From Leptobrachium leishanense (taxonomy: Eukaryota > Chordata > Amphibia > Anura > Megophryidae): a stretch of DNA of 64,000 bases. Shown piece by piece: positions 1 to 10,033 of the stretch; position 1 is the first letter of the stretch, and the number at the start of each line of letters is the position of its first letter. The stretch is taken from NCBI GenBank assembly GCA_009667805.1, contig CM019064.1:74770400-74834399 (forward strand). The letters are read 5' to 3'. The position numbers were made by a program, and so were the translations under genes. A model generated the notes under the pieces. That model worked only from the letters and a program-made list of their open reading frames with translations, was not told the DNA's origin and did not search any database.

Positions 1-209
1 ATCATGAATAGAGCAAAAATAAGTTTCGATTTGACACATTTCAAGTCCATTCGAAAAATCCAAAATTTTTTCGTTTCGGCTCGGAAAACAAATCGGATCT
101 GTCGGTTTTCAGGTCCGATCCAATTCGGAAATTCAGCCGAATCCGAAGACACGAATCTGGAAATTTCTTGAGAATTCCGAAATTCCGAAACCCGTAACGC
201 ACATTCCTA
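1..209. mobile_element. Right end of a hAT-like element (TAGGGATGTGC-type termini)
   Basis: The window opens inside this element. Its sequence is rich in CGAA/TTCGG motifs and ends at 199-209 with GCACATTCCTA, nearly the same as the right end GCACATCCCTA of the complete copy at 44737-46655. The left end lies before the window. It interrupts the element at 210-445, whose shared internal sequence resumes right after it. No coding potential is visible. Confidence 0.6.
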
Positions 210-445
210 ATTAGTTTTTAATTCAATATCTAATAAACCATTACTTATAATATTCTGCAGTAAAAAGCATCTTTATTTCTAGATTTTTTAGTATTTTTTT
301 TAAGCATTTTCTATACTTTTTTCAAAATTTCTTTTTTTTGCGAACTCGAACCGAACACACCCAAAAAGTTCGAAGTTCGCGAACGTTCGGACAACCAAAG
401 TTCGGTTCGAATTCCGATCTGTCCAAACCGAACAGCTCATCCCTA
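210..445. mobile_element. Partial hAT-like element (TAGGGATGAGC-type termini)
   Basis: Bases 216-330 hold the AT-rich internal module that recurs at about 22.1, 32.2, 51.3, 60.4 and 64.0 kb. The following sequence is full of GTTCG/CGAAC motifs and ends at 435-445 with GCTCATCCCTA, the complement of the TAGGGATGAGC left end seen at 32058. The following 8 bases CTCGGGAC would be one copy of the target duplication; the other lies outside the window. The element cuts into the MITE at 446-607. Confidence 0.6.
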
Positions 446-607
446 CTCGGGACCCCCAACCAGGTCAGATTTTGCAGATCACCTTGGGGAAAAGCCGACT
501 GAATCCTGCAATCACTAAGCAGCAAATCATATCACCTGTGCTGTGCTTCACATATCTGGCAAACCTGGCAAGTCGGAGGGTCCTGAGGACAGGTTTGGGA
601 AACATTG
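446..607. mobile_element. Truncated hAT-type MITE (CAGTGTTTCCCAA family)
   Basis: This is about 75% identical by eye to the reverse complement of the full copy at 803-984. It shares the stretch around CAGATCACCTTGGGGAAA and ends in GGGAAACATTG. Its left inverted repeat is missing because the hAT-like element ending at 445 inserted into it. Confidence 0.65.
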
Positions 608-802
608 CTTTAAAGGATCACTTGCTTGACTATGGTGCGCTATCTATAGACGCAGTTCTGTTAGCTTTTAAGTACAGGATACTTTTCAACTTGGTATAGG
701 TCTATTAGAATTTACCATTCAGTTTCATGCCAAAAACATAAAACACAAGGCTTCTGATAAGGTTTGTGCAGAAAAATTGTTGCTGTCTGTTAACCCTTAC
801 AG

Positions 803-984
803 CAGTGTTTCCCAAACGTGTCCTCAGGACCCTCCGCCTCGCCAGGTTTGTCAGATATCTGTAGCTCAGCACAGGTGATATGATTTGCTGCTCAGTGATT
901 GCAGGATTCAGGCTGCATTTCCCCAAGGTGATCTGCAAAATCTGGCCTGGTTGAGGGTCCCGAGGACAGGTTTTGGAAACACTG
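803..984. mobile_element. Complete 182-bp hAT-type MITE with 8-bp target duplication
   Basis: The terminal inverted repeats read CAGTGTTTCCCAAACGTGTC at the left and the complement of GGTTTTGGAAACACTG at the right. The flanks CCTTACAG (795-802) and TCTTACAG (985-992) match at 7 of 8 bases, as expected for a hAT insertion. The interior is a mirrored copy of the fragment at 446-607. There is no ORF. Confidence 0.85.
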
Positions 985-1262
985 TCTTACAGGGTTATCC
1001 ACTAACCGCAGTAGTTTACTGTTGCTGCCATGATAAACGTTATCATTTCCCAAAACGGAAATTCAAACAATGGCAGAAGAAGCTTTATCGATGACTTTCC
1101 TCCTTCTCTTTGAATTTCCCTGTTCGAAAAATGCCAACATTTAATGTCATTGCAACAATGTTAAACTAGGGTGGGTAGTGAACAACCCTTTTAGGGTAAT
1201 ACATTTAACCCCTTAACATCATTTCATTGTTGCATGCCAATCTGAAAAGGGTGGGCTCCTAC

Positions 1263-1525
1263 TAGGGTTGACAGGTCGGCCATGTTTTTCTGGACACATA
1301 ATTTATTCATGCCGAGGGACAGTGCATGAAAAATGCCACCCTGCAGCATATAGGATCCATACACTGCAGGTTAGAAACAAAAAAGGAATCCCAGGTGACC
1401 TGTCTTGATTTCCTTCCTGCAGCACACGAATTATACATGTTGCAGGGCAGCAATTTACCTGTGCTCTCCCTCTGCATGATATATTAATATATGTCCAGGA
1501 AAACATGGCCGATCTGGCAACTCTA
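1263..1525. mobile_element. 263-bp MITE with inverted repeats and degraded 8-bp duplication
   Basis: The left end TAGGGTTGACAGGTCGGCCA and the complement of the right end (TAGAGTTGCCAGATCGGCCA) match over about 35 bp with few mismatches. The flanks GCTCCTAC and GCTCGTAT agree at 6 of 8 positions, which suggests an old hAT-type insertion. The interior is AT-rich and non-coding. Confidence 0.65.
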
Positions 1526-1533
1526 GCTCGTAT

Positions 1534-2330
1534 GCCATTCTAAAGGTATTCAATGTCTATCAGATTTGGAGCAAGCAGGACTGCAAGATACAACCAAATT
1601 TTGAATCCTGAAAAAGGTGGAGAGGCTGCCCCCTGTCGTTTCTTATGGAGCAATAAAGTAATGAAAGGAACAAACACATTTAAATTTCACCAATCATGCT
1701 CATTATGGTATATAAGATATGCTGAGTGATTTATGAGTTTTGCAGGTGACACATTTACATTAAAACTCACAATTAGTGGTCATTCTGGTTTGTCAGCTGT
1801 GGTTTATCAGCACTATTTCAATCAGCGTGCAGGAAACCCCACCCGGCATTACTCTGCATACAGCTTTACCATCATAAATGTGTGACCCCGGCTGTGAATG
1901 TCAGTAAATTGTTGTGTTTCACACAGCAGGTAACATGCAGTGAGGCTTCGCCAAGGTGTCCCAAAAATTAAGCAACTCATAGGGTGAAAGCTATTGCAAA
2001 CTGCAATGTAGCAAAAAAAATCTATTTAACTTGTACAGCAAGAAACCTTTCTCAATCTGAGAACATTCTAGAATGACAGTTCTCGCTTAATGTTTTTTTT
2101 TTTTTTGTTTTTTTAATTTTGTCTAAAAGAATTTGGATTGCATTCCAGCTTCACGATGTATTTGTTTAGTTGTATTGTACTGACTGAATCTCACTCCTCT
2201 AAAGTCAGAATGTTGCTTCTAATAGCCTGATCCTCCAACATGTCCAGACTAGCACCACGACAATACAATGTTACCAGGAAATACTTTGACCTTTCCTCTT
2301 TGCGAGCAACTATTTGACATCACAGCCCAC
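1534..2330. other. Unassigned sequence, no gene seen
   Basis: Ordinary AT-rich sequence with a T-run at 2093-2114. I see no ORF with a recognisable motif and no inverted repeats that I can pair. Confidence 0.6.
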
Positions 2331-2640
2331 CAGGGCCGCCATCAGGGCATTACACCCCATGCTGCCATAAGGGGCCCAGGGTGGCCCGGGCCCCATCAGC
2401 AGCGCCCTTTTACAGCTCCGGTATCGGATTCTGCATCTCTGCTGCATGAGCCAGAGAGACACTGTGTCTCCTCCGGCTCCTGGCAGCTTTGCTGGCTGGC
2501 TGGGCGGGCGGGGCCAAGCAGCATGCGGGGCCTCCCAATCATGCTGCTTTGGCTCCGCCCCCTCCAGTCAGTGAAGCTGCGCGCCTGAGACCGAGGGCCC
2601 AGGCCGAAGAGCAGAAGAGAGAAGAAAAGAAGAGCTGAAG
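2331..2640. mobile_element. Possible hAT-like left terminus and GC-rich segment
   Basis: The segment starts with CAGGGCCGCCATCAGGGC, the general form of a hAT-type inverted terminus, followed by GC-rich sequence leading into the minisatellite. I could not find a convincing matching right terminus near 3.6 kb, so the element boundary is unproven. Confidence 0.35.
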
Positions 2641-2649
2641 GAAGGAGGA

Positions 2650-3428
2650 CGGCAGAGTGGTGAGCCAGGGCCCAGCCGAGACCCTAGACCCAAGGCCCAG
2701 GCCCCCCAAGGCCAAATTCCAGGACAGACCCAGGGTCTAGAACCCAGGGACCAGGCCCAGCCTAGACCCAGAGCCCAGACCCCAAGGCCCATGCCCAGGG
2801 ACCAGACCCCAGGGCCCAGACCAGACCCAGGGTCCAGACCCCAGGCCCAGACCCCAAGGCCCAGCCCCAGGAGCCAGAGCCCAGACCCAGGCCCGGCCCA
2901 GGCCCCAAGGCCAGACCCAGACCAAAAGGCCCAGACCCAGGGCCCAGGCCAGACCCCAGAGACCAGACCCAGGGACCAGGCCCCAAGGCCCAGACCCAGG
3001 GCCAAGGCCAGACCCAGGACCAAGAACCCGGGAAACAGGCCAGCCTAGACCCAGAGCCCAGACCCCAAGACTCAGTGACCAGGCCCCAAGGCCCAGCCAC
3101 AGGGACCAGACCCCAAGGCCCAGAGCCCAGACCCAGGGACCAGGCCCAGACCCCAAGGCCCAGAGCCCAGACTCCAGGCCAGACTCCAGGCCAGACTCAG
3201 GGCCCAGACCCCAGGGATCAGACCCCAAGGCCCAGTCCCAGGGACCAGAGCTCAGACCCAGGGCCCAGACCAGACCCCAAGGCCCAGGGAGCAGGCCCAG
3301 CCCAGACCCCAAGGCCCACAGCACAGACCCCAGGGCCCAGACTCCAAGACACAGACCCCAAGGCCCAAACTCCAAGGCCCAAACCAGACCCAGGGACCAG
3401 GCCCAGACCCCAGACCCAAAGGCCATCA
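2650..3428. repeat. C-rich minisatellite built from CCAGACCC / CAAGGCCCAG units
   Basis: About 780 bp of degenerate tandem units with a core near 12-15 bp, such as CCCCAAGGCCCAGACCCAGG and GGACCAGGCC. The plus strand is C/A-rich and the minus strand is rich in GGG runs. Open frames cross the array on both strands (up to 230 codons on the minus strand), giving low-complexity GLGPG/WALGSG or PRPQTQ proteins. This is expected from a repeat without stop codons and not from a gene. Confidence 0.9.
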
Positions 3429-3560
3429 TATACAGCCCATTACTGTGAGATTTATTGCTGTGGATTCTGTGATACGTTCATACACACCGCACATTACTGT
3501 GAGTTTTATTGCTGTGGATTCTGTGATACACTCATACACACTGCACATTACTGTGGTGCT
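3429..3560. repeat. 54-bp satellite, about 2.3 units
   Basis: The unit CACATTACTGTGAGTTTTAT...TGCTGTGGATTCTGTGATAC repeats about every 54 bp. The reverse complement of the same unit (57-bp version) forms a longer array at about 50690-51060. Confidence 0.85.
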
Positions 3561-3847
3561 ATGTTATGTCCTTTTTTTTTTTTTGAGGGGGAGAAAAGCT
3601 GTTAGAGGTTGAGGGAGTGCCAGGGGGCCCCATCGGGAGGTTCAGCCAAGGTTGCCCAACAGTCATTTGCCATTTTAAGTTGAATGATCCTGAACCATTA
3701 AGGTAATTCTGTTTTTATTGTTCCCATGTTACACTCGCCATGCCACCACATATTTCAAAGTGTTAATCAAGGCAAGCAAATGAGGAACTGTCACTTCCAG
3801 AAATGAAAGCCTGAAGCACCTAAGGCGTAGGGCCCTTAAATTACCTC
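3561..3847. other. Unassigned spacer before the Ngaro-like element
   Basis: Contains a T-run at 3571-3582 and ordinary non-coding sequence. No gene is visible. Confidence 0.6.
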
Positions 3848-4064
3848 TGATGCCAGGACGCAGGGAGGATTTTTCTAGAAGGTCTTGCAGCGCATGAGGA
3901 GATTGAGTGGGAGTGGTGTGGGAGGAGTCGCCAGGAGGGTACTTAAGGCGCGTGTGGAGAGGCTCTGTGCACCTTTTTCTCCTGAGGTAGAGCGGTTAAA
4001 ATCTGTGCTGCGTCAGACAACGGTGTTTTTTTCAGCTTTTTGCCTTAAAAAATTGTTTTGGTGA

Positions 4065-5897
4065 ATGGCGGAAGGCAGTGAACTGGAGTCGCTATTGGAG
4101 GAACTGCGGGAGGCGGCTCGGCATCGTGGTGTGGAGTGGGCCAGAAGAAACCTGTCGGAGGTGTTGGCGGCGGAAGGGGGATCTCGGCCTGCCAGGATTT
4201 CGAGGCCTCCGGAGCGGTTCAGTCCGGGAGGCGAATCCAGTGGTGTATCGGCGGCCGAGAGTTTGAGATTGGAGGCTGTGAGAGGTCGTGGACGGTTGGT
4301 TCAACGGATGTTGTCTGGTGGTGATGCAGTTGGGAATGAGGCTGGCATGAGCGCTTCCAGATGTGTGGAAGGTAGGAGCTCGAGGCTGGTATCGGGGGCT
4401 AAGGATCCTTCCAGTCGGAGGGGTGGTGTGGTGAGCTCTACCAGGAGAGGAGTGCAGAGGTCGAGGAGTTCCTCGGGGAGAAGGAGAGTTCGGTGGTCTG
4501 CCAGGGGTCCCAGAGGAGGAGCAAGGGCTGTCTCAGGGACTTATGTTTAGGCGGTAAGACAGTTGGTGGATAGGGATGTGGATGGTGGGGTGGCACAGGG
4601 TGTTGGTGTGCGGGATGAGGTCACTCAGGAGCTCGAAGTAAATTGGTGTTCAGTTGGTGGAGATGATGGGGCTCCGGATGTTGGTGTGAGGGAATGAGTT
4701 AATGATTTTGGTACTTCGGGTTCTGGGGCTCATCGCACTAATGTTTTTTTCGTCCACAGTTCCAATGGTTCGGAAGAGGAGTCCACAGCCGGTTGGTGGT
4801 TTCCAGGCTGCTGGAGTTGGTGGAGTTGGTGCAGGAGGTTCGGAAACGGTGGCACTGGAGGTTCCAGGGAGTTCGGGTGGACCTCGTGTGGCGACAGGTA
4901 ACGGAAATGGTGGTGATGTGAATTCTTTATGTCTTTTTTGCAGGGGGCCTTTTGAGGCTTGGTCGGTTTCACCACGGGGTGTGAACCAGGGTGTGGATTT
5001 GGCTCAAGCATGGAAGGGTGCAGGTGAGCCAGTTGTGAGAGCCGGTGGAGCTCTTGGCGGTGAAGTTATGGCTTCAAATGGGCCGAGTGGCGATGTGGGT
5101 TCACTCGGTGAGTCCGCAGGGGTGGCGGATGTGGCAAGGAGGAATGCTTACGTGTCATTTTCTGGGCCTTTGGGGTTTCATTTGAAACAGGAGGTTAAAG
5201 AAGGCATATGGCGGGGGGAGTATTTGGAACTTTTTTCCCTGCTTCCGTTGGATGAGGTGGCTGGGGTAAAAGATGATTCGTCTAAGGACGGCTTAAAGGA
5301 AGAGGATGAAAAGAAAAAGAGGTTTCGGAGGATTCCTAAGTCATTCGGGAATTGGCTCCGGGCTTTCTGTATTTTGGCAAGTGTGGTTCGGGTCTTTTTT
5401 GTTATGTGGATGGGATTTCGGATGCTTATCGAATTTATGATGGTTGGGCGTGGTGGAAATACGATGAGCAGTTAAGGCAACGTTTGGCAGCTCACCCAGG
5501 CATGGGGTGGGATCAATTAGACATTACGCTGTGGTTGCGTTTGATGGGGGCACAAAAGGCGTTGCCCTTTCCAAGGGGAGCTGGTGGGGGAGGGGTCAGT
5601 TCCCCACCGGCAGGTGTTAAAAAGGGATCGTGCTGGCAGTTTAACGAGGGTCAGTGCAAGTTTGGTGCGGGGTGCAGGTTCAAGCACGAATGTTCAAATT
5701 GTGGAGGATTGCATTCATTGTCCAGATGTTTTAAGAGGGCAAGACAAGGAGATCTGCCTTTTGGAGGGTCTGGAGAGGGGAGCTTCCCCAGTGAAACTCG
5801 ATGCGATGTTACCGTGACTAAGGCTTTACGGAAGACAGAGATGCAGAGTTTTTACGAGACGGTTTTGGTGTTGGTTTTCGGATTCCTTTTGTGGTAA
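4065..5897 (+). pseudogene. gag-like ORF1 of the Ngaro/DIRS element, with zinc-finger end
   Basis: The first ATG that fits is at 4065 and opens MAEGSELESLLEELREAA, typical of the start of this ORF in vertebrate Ngaro elements. The frame is broken near 4550 and again near 5400, so coding continues in pieces at 4065-4550, 4702-5475 and 5352-5897. The C-terminal piece carries a cysteine/histidine cluster: CWQFNEGQC, then GAGCRFKH, then CSNCGGLHSLSRC, at about 5626-5733. This fits a CCCH finger followed by a C2HC knuckle, which in these elements should bind the element RNA. The ORF overlaps the reverse transcriptase frame near 5890, as is usual. The breaks make it non-functional. Confidence 0.75.
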
Positions 5898-7345
5898 GGC
5901 CAGGGGATGGCAAGTTAAGAAATTTGAAGTCAGCTAGAATGTATCCAGAGGTAGTTCGGGAGAAGGTGTTTAAGGAGATTGGGGCTGGTAGGATGGCAGG
6001 TCCATTCTCGTCTCCTCCGGTGCGGTATTTGAGGATATCCCCTTTGGGGGTTGTGCCGAAGCGGAAGGCAGAGTTTCGTTTGATTCATCATTTATCCTTT
6101 CCACGGGGGGGGATCGGTGAATGATGATATTGGTGAGGAGTTGGCCTCGGTGTCATACGTGTCATTTGATTCCACGGTCAGTTTGGTCCGTGATGCACGA
6201 CGACAGGCTTTAATGGCTAAGGTGGATATTGAGTCGGCTTTTACCTATTCATCCTTCGTGTCATCATCTTCTGGGATTTTGGTTTGAAGGCGAATTTTAT
6301 GTGGATTTATGTTTGCCTATGGGTTGTTCCATTTCCTGTTCCTTTTTTGAGTGTTTCAGTACATTTTTGGAATGGATGGGCCGTGAAGTGGCAGGGTCGG
6401 ATAAACTGACTCATTATCTGGATGATTTTTTGTGTGTGGTAAGGGAAGGGACAGAGTGTCTGCACATTCTTCGGTCTTTTCAGTGGGTGGCACACCGATT
6501 TGGTGTTTCTTTGGCCTCTGATAAAACGGAAGGTCCAGCATCGGTTATCACTTTCTTGGGAATTGAGATTGATTCAGTAAAGGGTGAGTGTCGTTTACCT
6601 GTTAAAAAAGTGGTGGAAGCTTTGAGGCAAGTAGAAGGGGCCCTGTCGGTTAAAAAATTACAGTTGAGAGAGCTGCAATCGCTGATTGGTCATTTGAATT
6701 TTGCGTGCAGGGTCATTCTGGTTGGAAGAGTCTTTTTACGTGGATTGGCTTTGGCAACATGGGGTGTTCGGGAAGGTCATCGCTTTGTTAGAATATCTGG
6801 TGCAATGAAGGAAGATTTGGAAGTGTTGAAATCCTTTTTGGTGGTGTTTAATGGGGTGGCCATATTCCCTTCGAAAGAGGTTTTGGCAAAGGAACTGGAA
6901 TTTTTCACGGACGCCTCGGGAGGTGTTGGTTTTGGGGTATATTTTGGGGAACGTTTGTGTGCTTCTCGTTGGCCTGATAGTTGGTTGGCATCTTCCTTGG
7001 TGCGGAATTTGGCTTTTTTGGAGTTGTTTCCATTAGTGGTGGCCTTGGAGCTGTGGGGAGGTGCTCTGGAGGGGAGAAGGATTCTGTTCCATTCTGACAA
7101 CATGGCGGTGGTGTCGGTGGTTCATTCTTTGTCAGCTTCTTCATTGCCAGTCATCAGATTGCTGAAAAGATTTGCGTTGATGTGTCTTAAGTTTAATGTT
7201 TTATGCATGGCAAGGCATGTTCCGGGTCGCCTTTGTCTCATTTTCACTGCGACAAGTTTCGTTCCCTGGCTCTGTTGGCAGAGGAGGTGGGCACCCCTTG
7301 TCCGGAGGACCTTTGGCAGCTAGGCTCGGAATTTTTGGAAGATGG
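5891..7345 (+). pseudogene. Reverse transcriptase and RNase H of the Ngaro/DIRS element
   Basis: The fingers begin with AGPFSSPPVRYLRISPLGVV and FRLIHHLSFPRGG (about 5995-6115), a signature of DIRS/Ngaro RTs. The frame shifts inside a run of eight G at about 6107-6114 and again near 6228. The rest is open from 6229 to 7216 and holds LLPIHPSCHHLLGFWFEGEF, the MGCSISCSFFE helix and the catalytic YLDDFL (about 6415). RNase H follows with FFTDASGGVGFG, ELFPLVVALE, HSDNMAVV and MARHVPG, so its acidic residues are kept. The residues just after HVPG are deleted. In another frame the C-terminus reads through CPEDLWQLGSEFLEDG to a stop near 7348. The product would copy element RNA into DNA. Confidence 0.85.
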
Positions 7346-7357
7346 GTGAGAGGTTCT

Positions 7358-8223
7358 ATGTCGGAGTCCTCTTGGAAGGCCTACTCGCGAGTATGGAGGG
7401 ATTGGGACGCTTTGGCTGAACGGTTCAGGTACGTTTCAGTGGGTGGATTGGATGAGGAAAGTCTGCTCAGGGCATACCTCATTCGGTTATTTGAGTCAAG
7501 GGCATCTCCTGGAGTGGTTCGGCAGTCTTTAGCCGCCTTGGCTTTCCTTTTTCAGGTATTGGGGAAAAGAGATGTCACTAAGAATTTTGTGATCAGATGT
7601 GCAGTTCAGGGTTATGTGAAGGGGAGATGCAGGGTGGACGCTCGGCGTCCAGTTTCGAGACAATTATTGGAGGGTCTATGGGATTTTGTTGGGAGTTTTT
7701 GTTCTTCACCTTATGAGGTTCTGCTTATGAGGGCGGCTTTTTGTTTAGGGGTTTTTGGGGCATTTCGAGTGGGTGAGGTGGTGTGTAATTCTAGGAGAGG
7801 AGGTGGTGGTTTGGGAGCTGATGCGGTTTGGTTGGGAGTTAATGATCTGGTTATTTGGGTTGCTAACTCCAAGACGGATCAGTTGGGTAGGGGGCGTAGA
7901 GTTGGTTTATTCAGTGTGGATAACTGTGTGGTTTGTCCAGTGCAGAACATTAAAAATTTTTTGGAGGTATGGGTGGAGTCTGTGTGGCCTTTTTATGTCA
8001 CGCGGACGGGTCGGCTTTATCAAGGTATCAGTTTGTTTCCATTTTTAAGAAGGGTTTGTTGAGTTTAGGGAGAAATCCGAAGGAATTTGGTTCTCAGTCT
8101 TTTTGTATTGGGGCAGCAACAGAAGCTTCAAGGTTGGGTTTGTCGGCAAAGGAAATTCAAGAATTGGGAAGATGGAACTCAAGGGCTTTTAAGTCTTACG
8201 TTCGTCCTGGTTTGGTGTCATGA
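7358..8223 (+). pseudogene. Tyrosine recombinase of the Ngaro/DIRS element (catalytically degenerate)
   Basis: Starts at the ATG of MSESSWKAYSRVWRDWDALA, the SAM-like core-binding domain, in a frame that overlaps the end of the RT/RNase H ORF. The catalytic domain has the first arginine in FGAFRVGEV (about 7755-7785). A frameshift near 7970 moves the C-terminus into the 7969-8223 frame. There the expected HSFR block reads SQSFCIGAATEA, so both the histidine and the second arginine of the R-H-R-Y tetrad are replaced (Q and C). The tyrosine is kept in RAFKSYVRPG. In active elements this enzyme inserts the circular DNA copy into the genome. This copy cannot do so, from its sequence. Confidence 0.85.
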
Positions 8224-8599
8224 ATTTTGTAAACACTTGTTAAGGCTGGGAGGTAATGTGGAGAACAGTTTGCTGTATGATCTGTTATGTTATGTTTTTT
8301 CAATTTAAAAAATAAAAAAAAGAGAGAATAAAAAGAGAAATTTTGAAATATGGAAAATATCAAACTTATACATGGAATATGAATTATACCTTTTATACGG
8401 AATATATATATTTATTCTAAATTTGTTGGTTGTTTGGGGAGGAGTGTGGGGGTTTGGAGTATTTGGAGGCGAGGAGTATGGTGTTTGTTTATGTTATGCT
8501 TTTCTTTACAGGTATGGTCATGGTTTATTTGGTGGGATGTGTGGTGGTTTGGTGGGGAGTTTTTTCTTTTAAAGTATTTTGTGTGGTGGAGATGTTTAA

Positions 8600-9223
8600 A
8601 TTTGTTTTTGCAGATCCTCCAAGAGTGGTGTGGATCATTGGAGACTTGCTGATTTTGTTTGGGGCGAGAAGAAGGGCGTTGGTGCGATCCTCTGGAGTAC
8701 AGATGGGTCTGCTTGGGTCGGCAACACGGGTATGGTGGATCGGAATCCTTGGACTCCTATGGGAGGAGTTTAAGCCATGGTTTTGGGTGCCCTTAGGCAC
8801 GGTGAAGTTCCCCATGTGCTGGTGGTTCACATGAGAGGGAATGATTTGGGTGTGGTCCCTCTTTGTATGCTGCTGGAGCAGATGCAGGAAGATCTGCGGC
8901 AGTTGAGGGTGTGGTCGCCATGGACAGTGGTGGTGTGGTCCGAGGTGATTCCAAGGATGGTGTTGGAGCAAGCTGAGAATGAGGAGGTGGTGCGGGTTTG
9001 CCGGATCAAGCTGAATTGCTACATGGGGAGGATTGTGCGGCGGATGGATGGTGTGGTGGTGTGACATCTACCTTTTAAAAAGGAGGAGGCGGAGTGTTAT
9101 TTTATGGCGGATGGCGTTCACCTGACGGATGTGGGCAAGGATCTATTCATCCTGGGACTCAAGGGATTGAACAAGCCCTGCTTTTTCTTGGTGGGGGAAC
9201 TCTCCCATAAGGGGGTTATGTGA
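8600..9223 (+). pseudogene. SGNH/GDSL-hydrolase ORF downstream of the recombinase
   Basis: Block I reads RVVWIIGDLLILFGARRRAL (about 8620-8680), where the usual Ser after Gly-Asp is Leu. The conserved LGLLWEEF segment follows at about 8740-8775. The frame then changes near 8777 and continues with HVLVVHMRGNDLG (block III, GND kept). After a stop at 9062 the same frame runs through FMADGVHLTDVGKDLF (block V, Asp and His kept, about 9103-9138) to a stop at 9221. Such hydrolase ORFs are a known accessory part of vertebrate Ngaro elements; their role in the life cycle is unclear. A TTTGTTTTTGCAG tract just upstream (about 8602-8614) resembles a 3' splice site. Lost Ser, frameshift and stop all point to a pseudogene. 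Confidence 0.75.
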
Positions 9224-9546
9224 AGAGCTCGTGGCGGGGGCTTGTAGGCTGTGCTGGCTAGGGGTTCCTTTTTATTGAGGATAACTTTGGTCAGATGGTT
9301 GGGAGTTGGGAAGTTTTTTGGTGGTTGGTTGGTTTGAAGGTGTGTGGTGGTTGTGGTTGTGGGGAGTTCTCTTTCAGCACTGGGTTATTGTTTTAATTTT
9401 GTTATGGGAATGGTTATGTCATGGTGGTGGGTTATTGTGTGGAGTTTTTAGCTGTGGCCTATATATAATATATATATATATTATTCCACAGATATGTGTT
9501 TGCGTATTTTTGTGTATTTTTTGTCTCCCTGCGTCCGAACCGGTCA

Positions 9547-10033
9547 TCAGTAGGAGACTTAAAGTTTTTTGTTTTTTCTTTTCATGATAGGTTTTCAATT
9601 CTTACTTAAGCACAGAATTAATGAGACTAGGAACTAACTGAATATGAGCAGGATATCTGAGTCCATTAAAAAGGGAGGGATTTTATCAAGGTCGTCTACA
9701 GAAGACAGGGAAGAGCCGTTGTGTATACCCACAAATAGACTCTCCCACCAGTAAGTGTGCCGGTCCACCAAAACAGCTAGGGCTCCCAGAGTCCAGAAGG
9801 AATTAAGATGTACTTGAAAGAGAGGTAGAGCTATTATTTTTATATTCTTTTGGTATTTTTTGGAAGCTGTATGGCTAATAACATTATGATCCGTACAAAA
9901 TACCCATAAGCAGGAGAACTGACCATTTTTATTATTTATTACATTTAATGTATTTGACACAACGTTTCTGCCTGTATGCTAATAGTATAGACCCTGTGTA
10001 TAATTGAGCAATATAAAGCGACACCATCTAGAG
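9547..10033. other. Unassigned sequence downstream of the Ngaro-like element
   Basis: No recognisable gene or paired repeat. The longest open frame (9634-9960, minus) shows no motif I recognise. Confidence 0.55.

Larger units (their letters stand above)
3848..9546 (+). mobile_element. Decayed Ngaro/DIRS-type tyrosine-recombinase retrotransposon
   Basis: About 5.7 kb on the plus strand with ORFs in the order gag-like with zinc knuckles, reverse transcriptase plus RNase H, tyrosine recombinase, then an SGNH/GDSL hydrolase. This order, and especially the hydrolase after the recombinase, is known from vertebrate Ngaro elements. The outer edges carry a short inverted repeat: GATGCCAGGACGCAGGGAG near 3849-3867 against CTCCCTGCGTCC...CATCA near 9525-9547. 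I found no integrase and no LTRs. I did not find the split direct repeats that define Ngaro termini, so the exact boundaries are provisional. At least seven frame changes and two lost catalytic residues show the copy is dead. Confidence 0.85.

Noticed and set aside
2568..3605. Long open frames on both strands (up to 230 codons) as possible proline- or glycine-rich proteins
   Set aside because: They lie in a degenerate C-rich minisatellite without stop codons; overlapping frames on both strands are open, and the products are low-complexity artefacts.
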